A stretch of DNA of 6,642 nucleotides from a bacterium. GTDB taxonomy: Bacteria > Latescibacterota > UBA2968 > UBA8231. Shown piece by piece: positions 1-5,764 of the stretch. The position numbers and the translations under genes were made by a program. The DNA lies in contig JAQCJA010000267.1 of assembly GCA_027593305.1 (NCBI GenBank), positions 1 to 6,642 of the forward strand, in the 5' to 3' direction. The number at the start of each line of letters is the position of its first letter. Positions within the stretch are counted from its first letter, which is position 1. Below the pieces are notes generated by a model, which had not been told where the DNA came from, made no database searches, and was given only the letters and a program-made list of their open reading frames with translations.

Positions 1-16
1 GCGTGGAATCCCGCAT

Positions 17-235
17 ATGACTGACACCCTGGCGGACGAGCCCTTCCGTTTTCAGGCGGTGAAAGGTGACCGCGTCCTGCTGTAGCATCAGGAGCGCCAC
101 GTTGTCACTCTGGCGGGGACGGCGGCGCGCCGGTTTCTTGAGCGGGCGCACCAGCTCGAGGGCAAGCCCTTGCAGCTGTTGATGGCCAAAGCGACGAAAA
201 ACTTTAAACGCGGCAACGAAAGGTCAAGCAAGTGA
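17..235 (+). pseudogene. Small conserved-type protein gene interrupted by in-frame TAG
   Basis: The frame opens with ATG at 17 and ends with TGA at 233-235, giving 72 codons, but codon 23 (83-85) is TAG. The part before it reads MTDTLADEPFRFQAVKGDRV and then LL; the part after it runs from HQERHVVTLAG to a basic end, FKRGNERSSK, in the same frame and with similar codon use. From memory, this resembles a family of short uncharacterised bacterial proteins that start with a 'F.F....GDRV' strand, continue with a 'VVTL.G..A.+FL' segment and end in 'AT.NFKRGNER'; I cannot confirm this by search. The function is unknown. The final TGA overlaps the GTG start of the next gene, which suggests translational coupling. 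Because both halves look coding and no base is gained or lost, a single substitution, a sequencing error or stop-codon readthrough would each explain it. No good restart codon follows the TAG, so termination there would leave a 22-residue peptide. A GGAA at about 5-8 could serve as ribosome site. Confidence 0.6.
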
Positions 236-1371
236 AAATCACCGATATCCGCCTGCTGCCGCTCACGGGCGCCACCATGGACGGCGGCTGGGACCAGGGC
301 TTCGAGGCGGCAGAAAATCTCCATACCCTCGTGGAAGTCATCACCGACGAGGGGGTCACCGGCCTCGGCTCCGTCTACACGTCGGCCACATCCTGTGCGG
401 GAGCCCTCGGCATTCTGCGGCCCTTGCTGTTGGGGGAGTCGGCCATCGAACCGTCCCGGGTCAGTGAGAATCTGCATCAGTCCACCTTCTGGCAGGGCCG
501 CGGCGGCGCCATAACCCACTTCATCTCCGGCATCGATATTGCCCTGTGGGACATTTTCGGCAAGGTGACGGGACAGCCGATCTCGCGACTGCTGGGGGGG
601 CGCTACCGCAACCGTATCAAACCCTACGGCTCGTTGCTGATGGCCGATCCGGATGTGCTGATTCCACGCCTCGAGGGCGCCGTGCAGCGTGGTTTCCGTG
701 CGATCAAGATGGGTTGGGGTCCCTTCGGTCGTCAGTCCCGCGAGAAGGACGAACTCATCGTCCGCGTCGCCCGCGAGACGGTCGGGCCGGATGTCGAGCT
801 CATGGTCGATGCCGGGGGCTCCGACCGCTACTGGCCCCACGGCTACAAGTGGGCGCTGACAACGGCGGATATGCTCGTCGATTACGACATCACCTGGTTC
901 GAGGAAGCCCTGCGCCCGGATGATCTGGCCGGCTATATAAAGCTCACCGAAAATGCCCGCTTGCCGATTGCCAGTTGTGAGGTCCTCACACGGCGGCAGG
1001 CCTTCATGCCCTGGATCGAGCAGCGCGCCGTCGACTACATCCAGCCCGATGTAACCAAGGTCGGGGGCCTGACGGAAGAATTTCCGTCCACCATGCACGC
1101 CTACGATCATGCCATCCTGTTTGTCCCCCACGGATGGAACACCGCCGTCGGTCTGGCAGCGGACCTGCAGCTGGTGGCCGCTGTGCCCACGGCACGCTGG
1201 GTGGAGTATATCACGCCCGCCCCCTACATTGAGGATCTCGTAGAGCAGCCTTTCTCGCTGGATGAGGAAGGCTGTTTGTCGATTCCGGAGGCGCCCGGTC
1301 TCGGGCTGGCGTGGAATGCCGAGGGCGTCAGGCGCTTCTCCGGGATGGATCTGACTCCGTCCGACCTGTAG
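232..1371 (+). CDS. Mandelate racemase/muconate lactonizing enzyme family protein (enolase superfamily)
   Basis: A 379-residue cytoplasmic enzyme of normal family length. Residues 1-125 form the capping domain (start MKITDIRLLPL, with 'GVTGLGSVYT' at 41-50) and the rest the TIM barrel. The three metal ligands are visible as D193 (VDAGG), E224 (WFEEAL) and E250 (SCEV). The mandelate-racemase-type His/Asp dyad is H300 (VPHGWN) with D273 (QPDVTKVGG), and E325 (VEYIT) fits the late-strand glutamate. At the usual KxK site the sequence is K159-M-G161, so the second lysine base is absent. Family members abstract the proton alpha to a carboxylate with Mg2+; a dyad-only site is compatible with an acid-sugar dehydratase, but the substrate is inferred only in class. 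The start is GTG at 232: it yields the typical family N-terminus, lies after an AAAGG at about 219-223, and overlaps the preceding TGA. The next gene, an oxidoreductase, follows after 11 bases and supports a catabolic pathway. Confidence 0.93.
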   Translation: MKITDIRLLPLTGATMDGGWDQGFEAAENLHTLVEVITDEGVTGLGSVYTSATSCAGALGILRPLLLGESAIEPSRVSENLHQSTFWQGRGGAITHFISGIDIALWDIFGKVTGQPISRLLGGRYRNRIKPYGSLLMADPDVLIPRLEGAVQRGFRAIKMGWGPFGRQSREKDELIVRVARETVGPDVELMVDAGGSDRYWPHGYKWALTTADMLVDYDITWFEEALRPDDLAGYIKLTENARLPIASCEVLTRRQAFMPWIEQRAVDYIQPDVTKVGGLTEEFPSTMHAYDHAILFVPHGWNTAVGLAADLQLVAAVPTARWVEYITPAPYIEDLVEQPFSLDEEGCLSIPEAPGLGLAWNAEGVRRFSGMDLTPSDL

Positions 1372-1382
1372 GGACTTCGCAT

Positions 1383-2648
1383 ATGCCTGAGACCATCCCC
1401 CTCGCCATTGTCGGCTGCGGTGGCATGGGCCACCGTCACATGTATGGCCTGGCCGAACTCAAACGCGCCGGACTGTCACCGTTCACCCTGGTCGGCGCCT
1501 GCGATCCGGATGCAGGCAACGCCAACACCCTCGCTGATGAGGCAGCGGACCTGCTCGGGCAACGCCCCGTGGTGGCCGGCTCCCTTGAGGCCCTGGCAGT
1601 GGCTACCGACGTTGCCGCCATCGATCTGACGACCACCCCCCGCTACCACCATACCGTCGCCGTGGAAGCCTTCGAGCGCGGCTGGCACGTGATGAGTGAA
1701 AAGCCTCTGGGCCTGACGGCCCGGGCGTGTGCACTCATGGTGCGGTCTGCCGCGCAGCACGGCAAAGTGTTGTCCACCGCCGAAAACTACCGCCGCGACC
1801 CGATCAACCGCCTCGGCAAGGCTCTGCTCGACGCCGGCGTCATCGGCGATCCCCGGCTCATGCTGCACCACACCATGGGTGGCGCCGATGGCATGTTGAT
1901 CTCGGTGTGGCGCCATCAGAAGGATGGCAGCGGCGTGCTGCTGGATGTGGGTGTGCACTTTGCCGACATCCTCGAGTTCTACCTGGGGCCGGCAGCCACG
2001 GTTTTTGCCCAGACTCGATTGCACGAAAAAACGCGCCGGAACCCCAATGCGGGCAAACAAGCCACCAAAGGCGGCGGCATCTACGAACGCTGGCAGAAGG
2101 ACATGCCCGCCGAGTTCGCCGCCACCGCCGACGACGCCGGTTATTCGACCATGCTCTTTGAGTCCGGCGCTGTGGTCTCCTACATCGAGGATCATGCCTC
2201 CCGCGGCGAGGGCATGTGGAAACGTGCCATCTTCGGCAGCCGCGGCTCCATGGACCTGCCCGGCGATCGCAGCGGTCGTCGCCTGACGGTGCATCTGCCC
2301 GGACAGGAGGCACAGAACGGTGCCTCGCTGCTGGATCTGGTTCCGGAGTTCCGGCTGGATGATGCGACGGCTGCCCTCTTCGGCGGGGATCGTCTTTTTG
2401 ACTACAGCTTCGAGTTCACCGAGACGGACCGCAAGCTGATCGCAGTGGAGTATGCCGACTTCGGCCTGGCCATCCAGGGCCAGAGCGGCCGCCCCGAGGT
2501 CGACGGCGTCCAGGGCGCGCGATCGGTTGCCATCGCCTACGCGTGGATGGAGTCGCAGGTCGCCGGCCGCGCCGTCACGGTCGATGAGGTGCTCAACGAT
2601 CAGACGAACGCGTACCAGGCTGAAATCAACGACAGTCTGGGCCTGTAG
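1383..2648 (+). CDS. Gfo/Idh/MocA family NAD(P)-dependent oxidoreductase
   Basis: A 421-residue cytoplasmic dehydrogenase. The Rossmann fold starts at once with IVGCGGMG (GxGxxG, G11-G16); an acidic residue ends the second strand (VGACDPD, D41), which favours NAD over NADP. The family EKP motif is E106-K107-P108 (HVMSEKPLG), K107 being the usual catalytic lysine, and the second catalytic signature is D188-V-G-V-H192 (LLDVGVHFADI). The C-terminal part, from about residue 135 to 400, is the alpha/beta substrate domain. These enzymes oxidise or epimerise sugars, inositols or sugar acids; the substrate here is unknown. An in-frame ATG at 1311 would extend the protein into the upstream gene, but ATG 1383 gives the standard N-terminus MPETIPLAIVGCGG and has an AGGGA ribosome site at 1370-1374. 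The gene is 11 bases behind the racemase-type gene, so the two probably act on the same carbohydrate or on successive intermediates. Confidence 0.93.
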   Translation: MPETIPLAIVGCGGMGHRHMYGLAELKRAGLSPFTLVGACDPDAGNANTLADEAADLLGQRPVVAGSLEALAVATDVAAIDLTTTPRYHHTVAVEAFERGWHVMSEKPLGLTARACALMVRSAAQHGKVLSTAENYRRDPINRLGKALLDAGVIGDPRLMLHHTMGGADGMLISVWRHQKDGSGVLLDVGVHFADILEFYLGPAATVFAQTRLHEKTRRNPNAGKQATKGGGIYERWQKDMPAEFAATADDAGYSTMLFESGAVVSYIEDHASRGEGMWKRAIFGSRGSMDLPGDRSGRRLTVHLPGQEAQNGASLLDLVPEFRLDDATAALFGGDRLFDYSFEFTETDRKLIAVEYADFGLAIQGQSGRPEVDGVQGARSVAIAYAWMESQVAGRAVTVDEVLNDQTNAYQAEINDSLGL

Positions 2649-2654
2649 GCACGC

Positions 2655-3458
2655 TTGCCTGCCATCCTCTGTCCCAGTTGTCACAAGCTGATCAGTGACG
2701 ACGTGCCTCGCTGCCCACACTGCGGCCAGATCCGCCCGGGGATGTTCGGGCTGGCCAGTCGCTTCCGGCAATTGGGACTGAGTCTCGACTTTCCCCACAT
2801 CATCACCGTGTTCTGCGGCGCCCTGTATGTGCTCTGCCTGGCGCTGGATCCGGAGGCGATTCTGCATCCGCGGGGCATGATGGACATTCTCTCGCCCAGC
2901 AGCACCGCCTCTTTCCACGTTGGGGCGGCGGGCTCGATCCCCGTTTTTCGCTACGGCCGCTGGTGGACGGTGATCACCGCCATTTACCTGCATGGCAGCC
3001 TGCTGCATATCATTTTCAACATGATGTGGGTGCGCCAACTGGCACCCGTCGTGGAAGAACTCTTCGGTCCCTATCGGCTGTTCGTAATCTTCACCGTCTC
3101 CGGTGCCGTCGGCTTCATCGCCTCATCCATGATGGGTTCATCGCTGACCCTGGGTGCCTCCGGCTCCATTTTCGGCCTGCTGGCGGCAGCCATCGTCTAT
3201 GGGCGACGTGTCGGCTCGAGCCTGTTCACACGCCAGTTCCTGCAGTGGGCGTTGATCATGTTCGTCTTTGGCCTCATCATGCCCGGCATCGACAACTGGG
3301 CCCACGGGGGCGGTTTTGTTGGTGGGTATGCGACGGCGTGGTTCTTCAGTCGCACGCCAAATGACCGCGAGGGCATCAGCGCCTACGGGCTGGCTGCCGC
3401 CTGCGCTGTGGCGACCATTCTGGCTTTTGTGCTGCAGCTGTTCTCGGCCTTCGGCTGA
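2655..3458 (+). CDS. Rhomboid family intramembrane serine protease with N-terminal zinc ribbon
   Basis: A 267-residue membrane protein. Residues 6-23 form a small zinc ribbon, C6-x2-C9 and C20-x2-C23 (CPSCHK... CPHCG). The rhomboid core follows: a loop ending in 'RYGRWWTVITAIYLHG' (99-114), the HxxxN element H118-N122 in LLHIIFNMMW, the catalytic serine S169 in LGASGSIFG, and the partner histidine H217 in IDNWAHGGGFVGG. Hydrophobic segments near 47-63, 105-126, 140-160, 168-183, 195-212, 215-231 and 243-264 suggest seven membrane spans. The Ser/His dyad is intact, so the protein should be an active protease that cleaves membrane-anchored proteins. The start is TTG at 2655, six bases after the preceding stop with an AGG at 2647-2649; it is chosen because the next in-frame ATG at 2742 would remove the zinc ribbon. 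Substrates are unknown. Linkage to two sugar-acid-type enzymes is not an association I recognise. Confidence 0.92.
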   Translation: MPAILCPSCHKLISDDVPRCPHCGQIRPGMFGLASRFRQLGLSLDFPHIITVFCGALYVLCLALDPEAILHPRGMMDILSPSSTASFHVGAAGSIPVFRYGRWWTVITAIYLHGSLLHIIFNMMWVRQLAPVVEELFGPYRLFVIFTVSGAVGFIASSMMGSSLTLGASGSIFGLLAAAIVYGRRVGSSLFTRQFLQWALIMFVFGLIMPGIDNWAHGGGFVGGYATAWFFSRTPNDREGISAYGLAAACAVATILAFVLQLFSAFG

Positions 3459-3499
3459 CGGCGATAGCGGCGGCGTGTGAACCCGGTGCCTCCAGGCTC

Positions 3500-4159
3500 T
3501 CAGAGCAGAACGTGGATCTCGTCGTCCTTGATACGCACAGGAAGGCTCTGTACCTGGCGGTCGGCGTGGGTCAGACACGCGCCTGTTGTCACATCAAACT
3601 GCCAGCCGTGCAGCGGGCAGGTAATCGTCGCCCCACGAAGGATGCCGCAGCCAAGCTCGGCACCCTGATGCAGACAGGTGTTGTCCGTGGCATGGAACGT
3701 GCCGTCCACGTTGTAGACCGCCACCGAACGCTCGGCGGCAGCAACGACCATTGCCGTTCCCGGGGCCAGGTCGCGGACGCGGCCCATGACCTGCCATTGG
3801 GGCGACGGGTTGCCTGCCGGCCCCGTGTGTGGCAACTCCCCATCTGGCGCCGCCTCAAGGTCGAGGGCACGCAGCACCTGTACGGCATCAATGACGTTCG
3901 TCAGGCCTGCCGCAGGGTACGCACACAGAATGGCATCAAGGATTTCGTCGGGCGTGGCACCCTCGCGCAGGGCTCGCGGGATGTACTGACGCAGGCCGCG
4001 CTCCGACAGGTTCACCACCTTGGTGACGATGGAGATAAGGAAACGCGTTTTCGGATCCAGATGCCGACCCGATTCGCGAAAGAAGGCCAGCAGGTGCTGC
4101 ATGGCCTCCGGGCGCTGTCGGGACAGCCACTGCAGCCCGCTGAGTTCTTCTTCTGCCAC
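3500..4159 (-). CDS. CMD-like domain fused to C-terminal Rieske [2Fe-2S] domain
   Basis: A 219-residue protein read leftward. Residues about 15-100 resemble a carboxymuconolactone decarboxylase/AhpD-type helical domain (RPEAMQHLLAFFRES, then DPKTRFLISIV and the characteristic 'ALREGATPDEILDAI'). Where AhpD-type proteins carry a redox CxxC, this protein has VVNLSERGLRQYI (48-60), with no cysteine. Residues about 122-219 are a compact Rieske ferredoxin of the nitrite-reductase-small-subunit type: C162-x-H164 (TCLHQGAE) and C181-x2-H184 (TCPLHGWQFD), both complete. It should bind a 2Fe-2S cluster and transfer electrons in the cytoplasm; no signal peptide or membrane segment is seen. The start is taken as GTG at 4157-4159, with GAGG four bases upstream, because the extra 20 residues from ATG 4217-4219 are arginine-rich and reach into the likely promoter. 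It is convergent with the rhomboid gene (41-base gap) and divergent from the ABC operon. Its redox partner is not in the window. Confidence 0.88.
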   Translation of the reverse strand: MAEEELSGLQWLSRQRPEAMQHLLAFFRESGRHLDPKTRFLISIVTKVVNLSERGLRQYIPRALREGATPDEILDAILCAYPAAGLTNVIDAVQVLRALDLEAAPDGELPHTGPAGNPSPQWQVMGRVRDLAPGTAMVVAAAERSVAVYNVDGTFHATDNTCLHQGAELGCGILRGATITCPLHGWQFDVTTGACLTHADRQVQSLPVRIKDDEIHVLL

Positions 4160-4294
4160 GTGTCCTCGTCTTCGTCTGGCGCAATGCCGGCTCCCCACCC
4201 GGGGGCGTGAAGCGTACAATATAGCGATGCGCCAGCACTCAACATTCCAGCACTCAACATCTCATGGCATTCACGGGTCCGCGGAGCCTGTCTC
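4160..4294. promoter_or_regulatory. Divergent intergenic region between the CMD-Rieske gene and the ABC operon
   Basis: These 135 bases separate two divergently read genes and should contain the promoters of both. The most AT-rich stretch is 4215-4224 (TACAATATAG). Read rightward, TACAAT (4215-4220) is a fair -10 hexamer, but the bases 17-18 upstream (around 4191-4197) are CT-rich and do not resemble a -35. Read leftward, TATTGT (complement of 4216-4221) or TATATT (complement of 4218-4223) could be a -10, with TTGAGT (complement of 4237-4242) 15 or 13 bases upstream, a short spacing. A GGAG at about 4283-4286 is the likely ribosome site of the ABC ATPase gene. Transcription start sites are inferred only. 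Confidence 0.4.
4232..4260. repeat. Two tandem 14-bp direct repeats
   Basis: CCAGCACTCAACAT occurs at 4232-4245 and again, identically, at 4247-4260, separated by one T, so the period is 15 bp. The repeat lies between the AT-rich -10-like stretch and the ATG of the ABC ATPase gene. Two identical half-helix-and-a-half-spaced copies could be an operator, or could simply be a recent local duplication. If transcription starts near 4227 rightward, both copies lie in the early 5' leader; leftward, they would cover the -35 zone. Confidence 0.8.
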
Positions 4295-5026
4295 ATGATT
4301 CATGTGCAGTCCGTGACCCGCACGTACGGCGCCACGGTCGCCGTTGATGACATCTCCTTCCATGTAGGCGCAGGACAGATCGTCGGCTTTGTCGGGCCCA
4401 ATGGAGCCGGCAAATCGACGATGCTGAAGATGCTTGCCACGTTCCTGCGGCCCACGGCGGGTACCGTCGCCGTCGCCGGCTTCGACACGGTCGCCGATGC
4501 TCTGCAGGTGCGCCAGCGTATCGGCTACCTGCCGGGCGACACGCCACTGTATCGGGACATGGTGGTGGAAGATCTGGTGCGTTTTGTTGGCGCCGCCCAC
4601 GGTCTGCTTGGCGGCGCGTTGGCGGCAGCCCTGGCCCGGGTCATCGACATGTGTGGCATCGGCCCGGTGCTGGCACTGCGCGTGCGTGAATGTTCGACCG
4701 GTTTTCGTCAGCGCGTAGGCCTGTCCTGCGCTCTGATCCACGATCCGCCGATCCTGCTGCTCGACGAACCGACGCACGGGTTTGATCCGCTGCAGGTGAT
4801 GGCTTTCCGCGATCTGCTCACCCGACTGAAGCAGGACCGGGCGATTCTGTTCTCCACACACATCATCGCCGATGTCGAGGCTGTCAGTGACCGCGTCCTC
4901 ATCATCCATCAGGGCCGACTTCTGGGGGATGGCACGCTGGCCGAACTTGAGCAGCGCACCGGTACACCCGGCCTCGAGAACATCTTTGCCCAACTGGTTT
5001 CCGTGGGTGTGGAGCGACGCCCGTGA
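4295..5026 (+). CDS. ABC transporter ATP-binding protein (GldA/CcmA-like ABC-2 exporter class)
   Basis: A 243-residue cytoplasmic ATPase, single nucleotide-binding domain of normal length. Walker A is GPNGAGKST (34-42), the signature is STGFRQR (134-140), a variant common in GldA-type ATPases (family S.G..QR), Walker B is ILLLDEP (153-159) with E158 as catalytic glutamate, and the switch histidine is H189 (FSTHI). The D-loop reads HGFDP instead of the usual GLDP. At the Q-loop the family pattern GYLPE is GYLPGD (77-82), so the expected Glu/Gln is Gly81. It should energise export through the permease encoded next. The ATG at 4295 follows a GGAG eight bases upstream and gives a typical N-terminus (MIHVQSVTRTYG). 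The stop overlaps the start of the permease gene, so the two are translationally coupled. Substrate not deducible. Confidence 0.93.
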   Translation: MIHVQSVTRTYGATVAVDDISFHVGAGQIVGFVGPNGAGKSTMLKMLATFLRPTAGTVAVAGFDTVADALQVRQRIGYLPGDTPLYRDMVVEDLVRFVGAAHGLLGGALAAALARVIDMCGIGPVLALRVRECSTGFRQRVGLSCALIHDPPILLLDEPTHGFDPLQVMAFRDLLTRLKQDRAILFSTHIIADVEAVSDRVLIIHQGRLLGDGTLAELEQRTGTPGLENIFAQLVSVGVERRP

Positions 5027-5757
5027 TGGCAGGCATACGTCTCGTCGCCCGCCGCGAGCTGGGCGCGTACTTCGACTCACCCATCGCCTATATCACCGCT
5101 GCTGTGTTTCTCGTGCTGGCGGGCACATCCTTCATGAACTCCTTTTTCCTGCAGGGCGTGATCGACATGACGCCCTTCTACGAAACGCTGCCCTATTTGC
5201 TGATCCCCTTTGTGCCGGCCCTCACCATGCGCACCTGGTCGGAGGAACATGCCCAGGGGACGGTGGAACTGCTGCTCACACTGCCGCTGCAGCCGTTGCA
5301 GCTCGTCATCGGCAAATATGGCGCGGCATTGCTCTATTTTGCGCTGATCCTGGCCGGCAGCCTGCCCATCGTTGTCATGCTCAGCTGGCTCGGGGCACCG
5401 GATCTGGGCCTGATTCTCAGCGGCTATCTTGGTGCCTTTCTCCTTGGCGCCCTGTTCCTCGCCTTTGGCCAGTTTCTCTCGAGCCTGACGCACAATCAGA
5501 TCGTCGCCTTTGCGCTGGCGACGTTGCTGGCCTGCTTCCTCGTGTTCAGCGGTCATCCGAGCGTCGTCGAAGTCATCGACGGCCTGGCTCCGACCTGGCA
5601 ACCAGGAACGGTCATGGCCGACGCCATATCCTGCCTGCCGCACTACGAAGCTTTCGTCGGTGGACTCATCGGCCTGGATCATCTCCTCTATTTTCTGCTG
5701 CTGTCCGCCTTCTTCCTGTGGCTCACGCAGGTCGGGCTCCGACGCATCCAGTACTGA
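5026..5757 (+). CDS. ABC-2 type permease (GldF-like)
   Basis: A 243-residue integral membrane protein. The N-terminus RRELGAYFDSPIAYI (9-23) and the loop EEHAQGTVELLLTLP (73-87) are hallmarks of the ABC-2 permease group that includes GldF. Hydrophobic stretches near 18-42, 52-68, 97-121, 128-150, 157-175 and 217-235 give six membrane spans, normal for a half-transporter permease. It should form the channel for the ATPase encoded just upstream. The ATG at 5026 overlaps the upstream TGA by one base. GTG at 5023, one codon earlier, is the alternative; the GGAG at 5011-5014 is 8 bases from the GTG and 11 from the ATG, so spacing favours GTG and codon preference favours ATG. The difference is one residue. 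The next gene begins 7 bases after the stop, continuing the operon. Confidence 0.9.
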   Translation: MAGIRLVARRELGAYFDSPIAYITAAVFLVLAGTSFMNSFFLQGVIDMTPFYETLPYLLIPFVPALTMRTWSEEHAQGTVELLLTLPLQPLQLVIGKYGAALLYFALILAGSLPIVVMLSWLGAPDLGLILSGYLGAFLLGALFLAFGQFLSSLTHNQIVAFALATLLACFLVFSGHPSVVEVIDGLAPTWQPGTVMADAISCLPHYEAFVGGLIGLDHLLYFLLLSAFFLWLTQVGLRRIQY

Positions 5758-5764
5758 TCCGGTG

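Noticed and set aside
88..1131. A 347-codon minus-strand frame antisense to the racemase-type gene
   Set aside because: No domain or motif is visible, and the sense strand encodes a complete enolase-superfamily protein with all metal ligands.
1311..1382. Extended start for the oxidoreductase at ATG 1311
   Set aside because: The extra 24 residues overlap the end of the upstream gene and precede the canonical Rossmann N-terminus; ATG 1383 has a good ribosome site.
1476..3038. A 520-codon open frame on the minus strand across the oxidoreductase and rhomboid genes
   Set aside because: Its product is rich in His, Gln, Gly and Arg with no recognisable domain, and it lies antisense to two strongly supported genes that share a frame. 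Stop codons are rare antisense to GC-rich coding DNA, which explains its length.
3459..3499. Possible terminator between the convergent rhomboid and Rieske genes
   Set aside because: The 41-base gap shows no convincing stem-loop or T-run; the GCTCT/AGAGC palindrome at 3496-3506 has no room for a loop.
3512..4210. A 232-codon plus-strand frame opposite the Rieske gene
   Set aside because: The minus strand carries both Rieske ligand motifs; the plus-strand product has no recognisable feature.
4271..5080. A 269-codon minus-strand frame opposite the ABC ATPase
   Set aside because: The sense strand has Walker A, signature, Walker B and switch histidine; the antisense frame is a GC-rich mirror.
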